NCBI GenBank assembly: GCA_937973935.1
Contig: CALJJF010000143.1
Location: 1 to 20,269, forward strand
Source: MKRK01 sp001896915
GTDB taxonomy: Bacteria; Bacillota; Clostridia; Oscillospirales; Acutalibacteraceae
DNA: 20,269 nt
Direction: 5' to 3'
Shown here: positions 13,512 through 19,904 of the stretch, piece after piece
Layout of the letters: every line of letters starts with the position of its first letter
How positions within the stretch are numbered: position 1 is the first letter of the stretch
Translations under genes and position numbers: made by a program
The notes under the pieces: model-generated
What the model saw: only the letters and a program-made list of their open reading frames with translations
What the model was told of the DNA's origin: nothing
Databases searched by the model: none

Positions 13512-14708
13512 ATGGAAAGAAACATCTATGTCGATAACGCAGCAACCACAAGGGTGTCAGACGAGGTTTTGGAGGTCATGATCCCGGTTTTGAGAGATGA
13601 GTATGGAAATCCCTCCAGCCTGTATAAATTAGGCTCACAGGCCAAGGCTCTCATTGAAGCCGCAAGGGAAAAGGTCGCCGCTGCCATCGGGGCACAGGCA
13701 AACGAAATTTATTTTACCTCCGGCGGAACAGAGTCTGATAACTGGGCCATCAAGGGCGGGGCGCTGAACAGTGCCAAAAAAGGCAAAAAGCACATAATTT
13801 CCACCACCTTTGAGCATCACGCAGTTCTGCATACCTTAAACACGCTGGAAAAACAGGGTTTTGAGGTCACGCTTCTGAATGTCAATACCAACGGCGTGAT
13901 AAAGATAGAGGATTTCATCGGGGCATTGCGGGAGGATACCGGTCTGGTAACCGTCATGTATGCCAACAACGAAATCGGAACCATTCAGCCCATCGCCGAA
14001 ATCGGCGCAATCTGCAAAGAACGCGGCATTCTTTTTCATACCGATGCGGTACAGGCTGTCGGCAATGTACACATCAATGTAAAGGATGAAAACATTGATT
14101 TATTGTCCATATCCGGTCACAAAATCCATGCTCCAAAAGGGATCGGTGCTCTGTATATCCGTCGGGGCGTTGCCATTGCCAATTTCATTGACGGCGGCGC
14201 ACAGGAAAGAAACCGCAGGGCAGGAACAGAAAGCACGGCTTCGATTGTCGGCTTTGCCCGTGCCATTGAAATAGCGGCCGGAACCATTGACAAACGTGCG
14301 GAGTATTTAAAAAAACTGAGAGATGCGTTCATTGACGGCGCACTGAACATAGAACGTTCCCGCCTGAACGGCGACAGAGAAAAACGACTGCCCGGCAACG
14401 CAAACCTGAGCTTCGAGGGAATTGAAGGCGAATCGTTGCTACTGCTTCTCGATATGAACGGCATCAGCGCTTCCTCCGGCTCCGCCTGCACCTCCGGCTC
14501 CTTGGATCCGAGCCACGTGCTGCTTGCCATCGGGCTGGTTCATGAGGTTGCCCACGGATCACTGCGTGTGACTTTTTCGGAAGAAAACACCATGGAGGAT
14601 GTGGATTACATTTTGGAAAAGCTTCCGGGAATCGTAGAGCGCTTACGCATGATGTCCCCGCTTTGGGAGAAGATAGAGAAAGAAACAACAACGAAACAAG
14701 GAGTGTAA
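13512..14708 (+). CDS. Cysteine desulfurase (NifS/IscS family)
   Basis: From the ATG at 13512 the protein has 398 residues, starting MERNIYVDNAATTRVSDEV, the standard desulfurase opening (YxDNAATT). PLP-site residues are visible: His102/His103 in TTFEHHAVL, Asp178 in FHTDAVQAVG, and the Schiff-base lysine Lys204 in SGHKIHAPKGIGAL. Cys326 in SSGSACTSGS is the persulfide-forming residue on the mobile loop. It converts cysteine to alanine and passes sulfur to the scaffold encoded next. An upstream in-frame extension to 13341 is rejected because it crosses the promoter and is not family-like. The ribosome binding site is weak (AAAAGAG). An ATG at 13506 could also serve. The scaffold gene starts 3 bases after the stop. 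Confidence 0.96.
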   Translation: MERNIYVDNAATTRVSDEVLEVMIPVLRDEYGNPSSLYKLGSQAKALIEAAREKVAAAIGAQANEIYFTSGGTESDNWAIKGGALNSAKKGKKHIISTTFEHHAVLHTLNTLEKQGFEVTLLNVNTNGVIKIEDFIGALREDTGLVTVMYANNEIGTIQPIAEIGAICKERGILFHTDAVQAVGNVHINVKDENIDLLSISGHKIHAPKGIGALYIRRGVAIANFIDGGAQERNRRAGTESTASIVGFARAIEIAAGTIDKRAEYLKKLRDAFIDGALNIERSRLNGDREKRLPGNANLSFEGIEGESLLLLLDMNGISASSGSACTSGSLDPSHVLLAIGLVHEVAHGSLRVTFSEENTMEDVDYILEKLPGIVERLRMMSPLWEKIEKETTTKQGV

Positions 14709-14711
14709 ACG

Positions 14712-15134
14712 ATGTATACAGAACAAGTAATGGACCATTTCGCAAATCCCAGAAACGTGGGTGAGATGCTTGACGCAGACGGCGTCGGCGAGGTTGGCAA
14801 CGCAAAATGCGGCGATATCATGAAAATGTATATCAAAGTTGACAATAATGTGATCACCGATGTGAAATTCAAAACCTATGGCTGCGGTTCTGCCATTGCC
14901 ACCAGCTCTATCGCAACCGAAATGATCAAAGGCAAAACCATTGAAGAAGCCTTAACACTTTCGAACAAAGCGGTGGTGGAAGCACTGGGCGGGTTGCCCA
15001 CCCACAAAATTCACTGTTCCGTATTGGCAGAGCAATCTATCAAATCTGCAATTGCGGATTTTTATCAAAGACAGGGGATCGACCCCACACCCATCGTGGG
15101 AAATATCGTTCACTGTGAGGGCGATTGTCACTGA
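14712..15134 (+). CDS. Fe-S cluster scaffold protein (NifU N-terminal / IscU type)
   Basis: A 140-residue protein starting MYTEQVMDHFANPRNVGEM, the family signature. The three ligand cysteines are present: Cys33 (NAKCGD, with Asp35), Cys58 (YGCGSA) and Cys102 (KIHCSVLAE). The second is followed by the ATSSIATEMIKGKT block. The clostridial-type tail ends HCEGDCH, adding two more cysteines and a terminal histidine. It receives sulfur from the desulfurase, assembles 2Fe-2S/4Fe-4S clusters and hands them to apo-proteins. It starts 3 bases after the upstream stop with AAGGAG placed inside the previous gene's last codons, so the pair is translationally coupled. No HscA/HscB or ferredoxin genes follow, as usual in clostridia. 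Confidence 0.96.
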   Translation: MYTEQVMDHFANPRNVGEMLDADGVGEVGNAKCGDIMKMYIKVDNNVITDVKFKTYGCGSAIATSSIATEMIKGKTIEEALTLSNKAVVEALGGLPTHKIHCSVLAEQSIKSAIADFYQRQGIDPTPIVGNIVHCEGDCH

Positions 15135-15167
15135 TCCCAGCAAAGCGCAGAGAAAAGGAAGGAAGCT

Positions 15168-15413
15168 ATGAAACAGGTCTTTAAACCCCAAGGTGTATGT
15201 GCCAGAGCCATCGACATTGAAGTGGAGGACAACATCGTAAAATCGGTAAAGTTTCAAAACGGTTGTGATGGAAACGCACAGGGTCTTTCCAAGCTGGTGG
15301 AAGGTTTGCCTGTGGAACTGGTGATCGAAAAGCTTCAAGGCATCAAATGCGGCTTCAAAAGTACCTCCTGCCCGGACCAATTGGCAAAGGCACTGAAGAA
15401 AATGAATACATAA
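15168..15413 (+). CDS. Small TSCPD-domain protein (TIGR03905-like), function unknown
   Basis: An 81-residue protein starting MKQVFKPQGVCARAIDIEV. It ends in the family's defining TSCPD motif (residues 66-70, KSTSCPDQLAKAL). Cysteines at positions 11, 33, 61 and 68 are conserved features of this small family. A related TSCPD domain is fused to the end of some ribonucleotide reductases, suggesting metal or thiol chemistry, but no biochemical role is established to my knowledge. The position behind the Fe-S scaffold gene (33-base gap) suggests a link to cluster or sulfur handling. AAGGAAGG sits about 6 bases before the ATG. It is the last gene of the operon, followed by a terminator. Confidence 0.88.
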   Translation: MKQVFKPQGVCARAIDIEVEDNIVKSVKFQNGCDGNAQGLSKLVEGLPVELVIEKLQGIKCGFKSTSCPDQLAKALKKMNT

Positions 15414-15436
15414 ATCTTAGCCTATATGTCATGATA

Positions 15437-15469
15437 AAAAACCACAAGCAAGAACTGCTTGTGGTTTTT
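15437..15469. terminator. Intrinsic terminator of the Fe-S operon
   Basis: A 14-bp stem (15437-15450 with 15456-15469, AAAAACCACAAGCA) closes an AGAAC loop and ends in T5 on the plus strand. The minus strand also ends in a T-run, so it can stop transcripts from either side. Confidence 0.94.
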
Positions 15470-15491
15470 CGTAAAAACATCAGATACAAAA

Positions 15492-15513
15492 AAGCCGGCT
15501 ATCAAGCCGGCTT
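15492..15513 (-). terminator. Intrinsic terminator oriented to the minus strand
   Basis: AAGCCGGCT (15492-15500) and AGCCGGCTT (15505-15513) form a perfect 9-bp stem with a 4-base loop. The good U-tract (six A's on the plus strand at 15488-15493) lies on the left, so it acts best on leftward transcripts. On the plus strand the tail GTGTTTT is poor. Confidence 0.75.
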
Positions 15514-15523
15514 GTGTTTTATG

Positions 15524-15552
15524 TTGACATTTACAGTGGAAAGAGATATAAT
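15524..15552 (+). promoter_or_regulatory. Full-consensus promoter of the DUF6323/DUF6179-like pair
   Basis: TTGACA (15524-15529), 17 bases, TATAAT (15547-15552): a perfect match to the housekeeping consensus, the only one in this window. The start is expected near 15559, leaving a leader of about 100 bases before the ATG at 15661. Confidence 0.85.
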
Positions 15553-15600
15553 AAGACGATATACGCAATCAGAAGAATCCTATTACAATTTACCAATAGT

Positions 15601-15629
15601 ATCATAGCACAATTCTAGGCGTTTGTCAA
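15601..15629 (-). promoter_or_regulatory. Minus-strand promoter facing the DUF6323-like gene promoter
   Basis: On the minus strand TTGACA (15629-15624), 17 bases, TATGAT (15606-15601). It points left, toward the plus-strand promoter, with the two predicted start sites about 35 bases apart and their transcripts overlapping at the 5' ends. Confidence 0.7.
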
Positions 15630-15660
15630 TAGGTTTTCAGAAAATTTTTAGGAGGCAGTT

Positions 15661-16146
15661 ATGGCGGATCATTTTCTTATAGCAATGCAGGAATTACAAA
15701 ATGAAAGGGAGGTTACCGCTCTTACGAGTCTGAATGAAGATACTATTGATTACAGGTTAACCCTTACTCATACACAGATACGAGAAATCATACAGCATAA
15801 AAATGAAACCTTAAAAAATTTGGGCAGAGTGGAGATCGGAAGCAGCGTTGTCAATAAGATCATCACAGCCTTTTGCGATTCTTCCTATATCAATCAAAGA
15901 GAATATGCCCAGATTCTGAACGAACTGACCGAGACCTTTTTCTTATATAAAAATGAAACCATGGACAGAATCAGCGATGATGATCTGATTGAAATCATGA
16001 AAGAAGGCTATGAAGGAATTTGCGGGGGGTCAATTGAGTTGTTGCAGGGAAAGGTGCTGGAGGCATTGGTACAGCGGATAAAATTTGGTTTTGAAGAGGA
16101 AGAATCCGATGATGAGGAAATGGAGGATAAACCGGATGAAGCTTGA
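15661..16146 (+). CDS. Uncharacterised protein, DUF6323-like
   Basis: A 161-residue soluble protein with no signal peptide. It starts MADHFLIAMQELQNEREV. The core includes YRLTLTHTQIREIIQHKNET, LGRVEIGSSVVNKIITAFCD and SSYINQREYAQILNELTE, a mostly helical fold. The tail is highly acidic (FEEEESDDEEMED). I believe it belongs to the clostridial DUF6323 family, whose members sit beside DUF6179 proteins, but that is from memory of the family pattern. The start ATG follows AGGAGG by about 4-6 bases. The gene overlaps the next one by 11 bases, so the two products are probably made together and may interact. It is driven by a full-consensus promoter and perhaps modulated by an antisense RNA. Function is unknown. 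Confidence 0.85.
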   Translation: MADHFLIAMQELQNEREVTALTSLNEDTIDYRLTLTHTQIREIIQHKNETLKNLGRVEIGSSVVNKIITAFCDSSYINQREYAQILNELTETFFLYKNETMDRISDDDLIEIMKEGYEGICGGSIELLQGKVLEALVQRIKFGFEEEESDDEEMEDKPDEA

Positions 16147-17125
16147 GAAAATTTCTAATATAAAAAAGGAGCGACTGGACAAGCAGAATTATACCATGTC
16201 ACTCTTGAATGAGGGACTGCGTGCAGGCGTAATTACCGAACAGGAGTTTTATCACGTTCTGGCACAGCTGATGCAGTTGACCGCAGAGCAAACAGCCAAA
16301 TACACACGTGGCGAAAGCAGCTCTGTTCCAATAGAAACCGCATCTTCCATTGCTCTGTCTGTTATGTACTGTGCGGATGCCTTTTGCTTGTCAAAACAAG
16401 ATCCGGAGACATGCTTACAAGACCTTTGTCATACTCTGGATTGCTATAAAATAGGAGTTGCACTGATACAGGAACAAATTAGCCAAAGCAGAGAACGATA
16501 CAGATATTTGAAAACCATACAGCTACAAACCAAAAATACCGCTTATGGTGAAACGATCCGGGAGATTGATAGCTTTTTTACTGCTTATGATCTGGAATAT
16601 CACGCCGAGGATATCCCTGTCGCTATTGACTATCCGCTTCTGGAAGACATATCTTTTGAAAAAGGCAGCAGTTACATTATCCATTACATTGACGCATTGA
16701 TCACCGAAACCGAACTTTGCAACCGGTTTCATAAAGACAAGATTGAAACACTGCTGGAAAGCTATGGGGAACAGTATGAGCTACGACCGGAGGATTTGCT
16801 GATCAACATTTCAGAGCTGATACTGACCAATGCTGTTTTCGGTATGATCTTAGGCCGGGAAGCGGATGAATTTCTGATGACTCACAGCGACAAAACCGAA
16901 TTATCAGAAGTTTTGAAGATCCTGAGTCAAGAAGAGATCGAAGCAAGGCTATCAGATGCTGCAGCAGCTATGGAGAGGGCACTGGATATTGTCTCATCCG
17001 CTGAAAAGAACATCATTAAGCACATCAAAGATGGGATATTACAGTCAGTTTCACAAACAGGTATCGAACAGACAATAAACAAGTTGATGACAATAAGCAA
17101 CAACTGCATCTTCGATATAGGATAA
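16136..17125 (+). CDS. Uncharacterised protein, DUF6179-like
   Basis: A 329-residue soluble, largely helical protein. The ATG at 16136 is chosen because GGAGG (16122-16126) precedes it by 9 bases; a longer frame from 16085 lies inside the upstream gene. The N-terminal part contains MSLLNEGLRAGVITEQEFYH and the AKYTRGESSSVPIETASSIA block (about 57-76), followed by alternating helices. There are no membrane segments and no catalytic motif I recognise. The Y-T-R/K-G-E-S-S-S-V block matches my memory of the clostridial DUF6179 family, typically longer and paired with DUF6323. This copy may be on the short side. It overlaps the upstream partner by 11 bases. No clear terminator follows, so read-through into the next gene is possible. 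Confidence 0.85.
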   Translation: MKLEKISNIKKERLDKQNYTMSLLNEGLRAGVITEQEFYHVLAQLMQLTAEQTAKYTRGESSSVPIETASSIALSVMYCADAFCLSKQDPETCLQDLCHTLDCYKIGVALIQEQISQSRERYRYLKTIQLQTKNTAYGETIREIDSFFTAYDLEYHAEDIPVAIDYPLLEDISFEKGSSYIIHYIDALITETELCNRFHKDKIETLLESYGEQYELRPEDLLINISELILTNAVFGMILGREADEFLMTHSDKTELSEVLKILSQEEIEARLSDAAAAMERALDIVSSAEKNIIKHIKDGILQSVSQTGIEQTINKLMTISNNCIFDIG

Positions 17126-17156
17126 GTCTTAATTTAGAAATATCACAATTAATCCC

Positions 17157-17185
17157 TTGTATATTTTGTTATTTTATGATACAAT
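17157..17185 (+). promoter_or_regulatory. Promoter of the exported helical protein
   Basis: TACAAT (17180-17185) is preceded by TGA, forming an extended -10 (TGnTACAAT). The -35 is weak (TTGTAT, 17157-17162) at 17 bases. The expected start is near 17192, about 30 bases before the ATG. Confidence 0.6.
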
Positions 17186-17223
17186 TGTCACAACGGGACG
17201 AAAAATAATTTTGGAGGAAATAT

Positions 17224-17946
17224 ATGAAGCATTTAAAGAAAACACTGGCTTGTATCCTAGCACTGGCATTACTGGTATCCTTTACAGGAGTCATTACCGC
17301 CTCGGCTGCCGAATCGGCAACCGCCATTGATACAGCCTCAGAAGCACTAACCGATGCAGTTGTTGCACTATTCATGCTTGATCCGGCGGCTACACAAACT
17401 GAAATCGACAGTGCCATCAGCGATGTCAGAGATGCGATTGCTGATTATAAAACAGCGTTCAATGCACTCAGCGAAACCGAAAAAGAAGATTACCAACTTG
17501 AGTTCGATAACTTGGAAGGACTGGAGTTTCTTTTGGACAATTTCTCTGATTATCTAGAGAACAGAGAAGCCTACCTCGCAGTTGGCATGTTGGGATATCA
17601 AATCACGGAATTTGATTTAGACAATCTGACAAGTGAAGAAAAAGAAACTATAGTAGAATTTTTGGACAGTCTCACCAGTCTATCCGATGAATTCCAGTCA
17701 TATTTGTGCAGCGATTTGGGCTTTACAGAAGAGGATATCGAAGCTTTGAAGGATGCGGTTGATTACACAACCACCGTTACGACAACCACAAAGGCAACCA
17801 CAAAAGCTCCCACAACCACTAAGGCTACTACAAAAACAACCGGTAAAAGTGAAGATGTTGGAACAGGCGGTGCTGCTCCTTACGGTGCGATCGTTCTGGT
17901 CGTCGCTTGTGCAGGGCTGCTTGTTGCCACAAAGAAAAAACAATAA
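17224..17946 (+). CDS. Exported helical protein with Thr-rich stalk and C-terminal membrane tail
   Basis: A 240-residue protein. Residues 1-28 are a clear signal peptide (KKTLACILALALLVSF, cleavage after ASA). Residues about 30-180 are acidic and predicted helical (SEALTDAVVALF, ALSETEKEDYQLEFDNLEGL, FTEEDIEALKDAVD). Residues 181-206 are a Thr/Lys-rich stalk. Residues about 216-235 (GAIVLVVACAGLLVA) form one membrane segment, and the protein ends TKKKQ. The layout matches a sortase-type wall-anchored protein, but there is no LPxTG or NPxTG; the nearest string is DVGTGG just before the membrane segment. It is therefore probably membrane-anchored, or uses a variant signal. It could display an adhesin-like or sensing domain; function is unknown. 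GGAGG lies about 7 bases before the ATG. A strong terminator follows. Confidence 0.85.
   Translation: MKHLKKTLACILALALLVSFTGVITASAAESATAIDTASEALTDAVVALFMLDPAATQTEIDSAISDVRDAIADYKTAFNALSETEKEDYQLEFDNLEGLEFLLDNFSDYLENREAYLAVGMLGYQITEFDLDNLTSEEKETIVEFLDSLTSLSDEFQSYLCSDLGFTEEDIEALKDAVDYTTTVTTTTKATTKAPTTTKATTKTTGKSEDVGTGGAAPYGAIVLVVACAGLLVATKKKQ
17764..17841 (+). repeat. Thr/Lys stalk-encoding low-complexity repeat
   Basis: An irregular series of ACN and AAR codons (ACAACC, AAGGCTAC and AAAACAACC-type units) encodes the Thr/Lys stalk, residues about 181-206, of the exported protein. It is probably an extended, possibly glycosylated spacer lifting the helical domain off the membrane. Confidence 0.8.
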
Positions 17947-17970
17947 TCATTTCGATATTGTCCCGAATGC

Positions 17971-18005
17971 AAAACAGACACAATCTTGTTGATTGTGTCT
18001 GTTTT
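17971..18005. terminator. Bidirectional terminator between convergent genes
   Basis: A perfect 15-bp stem (17971-17985 with 17991-18005, AAAACAGACACAATC) closes a TTGTT loop. T-runs lie on both sides. It ends the exported-protein gene from the left and the Gfo/Idh/MocA gene from the right. Confidence 0.94.
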
Positions 18006-18008
18006 TGT

Positions 18009-18983
18009 TTATTCAAAGGGATATATAAAATTCCACCGGGCTCTTAATTGATCCATGATTGCTGTGATGTTTCGGGTCTCGCAAAGGGGCATGATTTCGC
18101 TTTCCTGTTTTCCTTGTGCAATACAGCGATGGACCTCTGAAACTTCATACTGAAACCCTTTTTCAAAAAAGCTTTCGGCTGTTTCGGCAAGCTCTTTGCC
18201 GAGGAAAAGCTCTGCGCTGTCTGCCCAGATATAATGGGGTATTTTGATGTGGCCCTTGGTACCATAGATATATCCGGTGTCGCTGCCTTTGTAAAGCAAA
18301 CTGGTTTGCAGCGTTGCGGCTGCATTGTTTTCATAAAGTAAAGAAACAGAATCGTTCATGTCCACCCCGGCAGGAGAAAATGCAGCGACTCCTTGAATTT
18401 CTTTTGGACAGCTGCCCAAAAACATGGCGGCAAAATTAAGAGGGTAAACCCCAAGGTCGAGCAGCGCTCCACCTGCCAGATCAGGGTTTGACAGCCTGCA
18501 TCCCATATCGTCCACAGGGACGGTGATACAAAAATCTGCGGAGACAGACACAATATCACCAATCCGCCCGCTTTTTATCCAGTCAAGTACTTTTTCATAA
18601 ACAGGAAAAAACCGCATCCACATCCCTTCCATGCAAAATACCTTGTTTTCGCTTGCGGTTTTTATGATTTCGTCCATTCCCTTTGTATTGACCGTCATGG
18701 GTTTTTCAATCAATACATGCTTGCCGTGGTTCATCGCCAAAATGGCTGCGTCAACATGGTAATTATGTGGCGTTGCGATGTATACAATATCTACGTTTTC
18801 GTCATTACAAAGCTCCTCATAACTACCGTATGCTTTCAAAAACCCGTTTTCCTCCCGAAAGGCTTCTGCTTTTTCTGTTGACCGTGAACCGGCAGCATAC
18901 AAAACTGCATCGGGCACCAGTTTTAGCGCCTCCGCCATCCTGACCGCAATCCTGCCACAGCCCAGAATACCCCAGTTGTACAT
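18009..18983 (-). CDS. Gfo/Idh/MocA family NAD(P)-dependent oxidoreductase
   Basis: A 324-residue protein, normal for the family. It starts MYNWGILGCGRIAVRMAEAL, a Rossmann GxGxxA nucleotide-binding motif. HVLIEKPMTVN (about residues 88-98) carries the EKP motif with its catalytic lysine. The C-terminal alpha/beta domain (about 120-324) includes GGALLDLGVYPLNFAAMFLG, with the conserved GGG/A-L-D-G/Y-P region. Members oxidise or reduce sugars, inositols or dihydrodiols; the closest style is the dihydrodiol/trans-dihydrobenzene-like group (MWMRFFP, VPVDDMG), but the substrate cannot be set. An ATG at 18995 abuts AAGGG directly; I prefer 18983, which leaves room for it. It is monocistronic, with a good promoter upstream and a shared terminator downstream. 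Confidence 0.93.
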   Translation of the reverse strand: MYNWGILGCGRIAVRMAEALKLVPDAVLYAAGSRSTEKAEAFREENGFLKAYGSYEELCNDENVDIVYIATPHNYHVDAAILAMNHGKHVLIEKPMTVNTKGMDEIIKTASENKVFCMEGMWMRFFPVYEKVLDWIKSGRIGDIVSVSADFCITVPVDDMGCRLSNPDLAGGALLDLGVYPLNFAAMFLGSCPKEIQGVAAFSPAGVDMNDSVSLLYENNAAATLQTSLLYKGSDTGYIYGTKGHIKIPHYIWADSAELFLGKELAETAESFFEKGFQYEVSEVHRCIAQGKQESEIMPLCETRNITAIMDQLRARWNFIYPFE

Positions 18984-19016
18984 CGTTTTTACCATCCCTT
19001 CACATTATCTTCTTCT

Positions 19017-19045
19017 ATTATATGGGCTGAGCTTTAAACATTCAA
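19017..19045 (-). promoter_or_regulatory. Promoter of the Gfo/Idh/MocA gene
   Basis: On the minus strand TTGAAT (19045-19040), 17 bases, TATAAT (19022-19017): a near-consensus housekeeping promoter. The start is expected near 19010, about 27 bases before the ATG at 18983. The rest of the 18996-19208 gap is AT-rich. A TATACT at 19153-19158 could be the -10 for the response-regulator gene, but I see only a weak -35 (TTTTAA), so I list no promoter there. Confidence 0.8.
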
Positions 19046-19208
19046 GGGATTTCTTAGAATTTACAAATCAGATAGTTTTTATTTTACATACAAAAAATGA
19101 GTGTAAATCAGAACCGAAAAATTTTGTTCTTTTAAAATCTTTCTTTTTTTGGTATACTTCATTGTAGCGTAACAAATGTACGATCACCTTTGGAGAGAAG
19201 TGTGGGAA

Positions 19209-19904
19209 ATGGGCGATACAATACTCATTGTGGATGATGAGAGGGAAATTGCTGATCTGGTTGAGGTTTATCTTCGCAATGAAAACTATATTGTAAAGAA
19301 GTTTTACAATGCGCTGGATGCACTGGACTGCGTGAACAAAGAACCAATCAGCCTTGCTGTGTTGGATGTCATGCTTCCGGATATGGACGGCTTTACACTT
19401 TGCCAGAGGATCAGGGATAAGCACTTTTTCCCGATCATCATGCTGACGGCAAAGGTGGAGGATATTGATAAAATCACAGGGCTTACATTGGGTGCTGACG
19501 ATTACATCACAAAACCCTTCAATCCGCTGGAGCTGGTGGCACGGGTCAAAACACAGCTTCGCCGGTATATTCGGTATAATATGCCGGAAGTCACCGGAGA
19601 GAGCAAAAATGAGTTTGATATCCGGGGGCTTCATATTTGTAAGGACAGCCATGAATGCGCTTTGAACGGGGAAATGCTTACCTTGACGCCCATTGAGTTC
19701 AGCATTCTTTGGTATCTTTGTGAGCATCGGGGCAATGTGGTTTCGTCGGAGGAGTTGTTTGAGACGGTGTGGGGCGAAAAATATCTGGATAACAACAATA
19801 CCGTTATGGCACATATTGCACGGCTTCGTGAAAAGATGCATGAGCCCGGACGAAAGCCAAATTTTATCAAAACGGTTTGGGGGGTAGGGTATAAAATTGA
19901 GTAA
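19209..19904 (+). CDS. VanR-like OmpR-family response regulator
   Basis: From the ATG at 19209 the protein is 231 residues, the usual VanR length. An in-frame ATG at 19176 has no ribosome binding site and is rejected. The receiver domain (about 1-120) shows Asp9/Asp10 (ILIVDDEREIADL), the phospho-acceptor Asp53 (LDVMLPDMDG), Thr80 (IIMLTAK) and Lys102 (YITKPFNPLEL). The winged-helix output domain (about 130-231) contains LTPIEFSILWYLCEHRGNVV, HIARLREKMH and TVWGVGYKIE. The overall pattern, including DKITGLTLGADDYITKPF and the ending, closely follows the VanR branch that pairs with VanS in vancomycin-type resistance. Without van ligase genes in view, a cell-wall-stress role is only likely. It overlaps the kinase gene by 8 bases. 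Confidence 0.92.
   Translation: MGDTILIVDDEREIADLVEVYLRNENYIVKKFYNALDALDCVNKEPISLAVLDVMLPDMDGFTLCQRIRDKHFFPIIMLTAKVEDIDKITGLTLGADDYITKPFNPLELVARVKTQLRRYIRYNMPEVTGESKNEFDIRGLHICKDSHECALNGEMLTLTPIEFSILWYLCEHRGNVVSSEELFETVWGEKYLDNNNTVMAHIARLREKMHEPGRKPNFIKTVWGVGYKIE

Larger units (their letters stand above)
15487..15594 (-). ncRNA. Predicted small antisense RNA (about 108 nt)
   Basis: On the minus strand a TTGACA-N17-TATGAT promoter (15629-15601) should start transcription near 15594. The stem AAGCCGGCT-TGAT-AGCCGGCTT (15513-15492) followed by T-rich sequence forms an intrinsic terminator, which defines a discrete transcript ending near 15487. Its first 35 or so bases are complementary to the start of the leader of the convergent gene at 15661. 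No ribosome binding site is seen. A leaderless TTG start near the 5' end could encode a 21-residue hydrophobic peptide (MVNCNRILLIAYIVLLYLF), so a toxin-like peptide cannot be excluded. The transcript is inferred only from promoter and terminator signals. Confidence 0.45.

Noticed and set aside
15347..15607. 86-codon plus-strand frame across the Fe-S operon terminator
   Set aside because: It runs through the end of the TSCPD gene, two hairpins and a promoter, and has no ribosome binding site.
19068..19841. 257-codon minus-strand frame opposite the VanR-like gene
   Set aside because: Long, but antisense to a clear response regulator and without family features; His/Cys/Ile-rich as antisense frames are.
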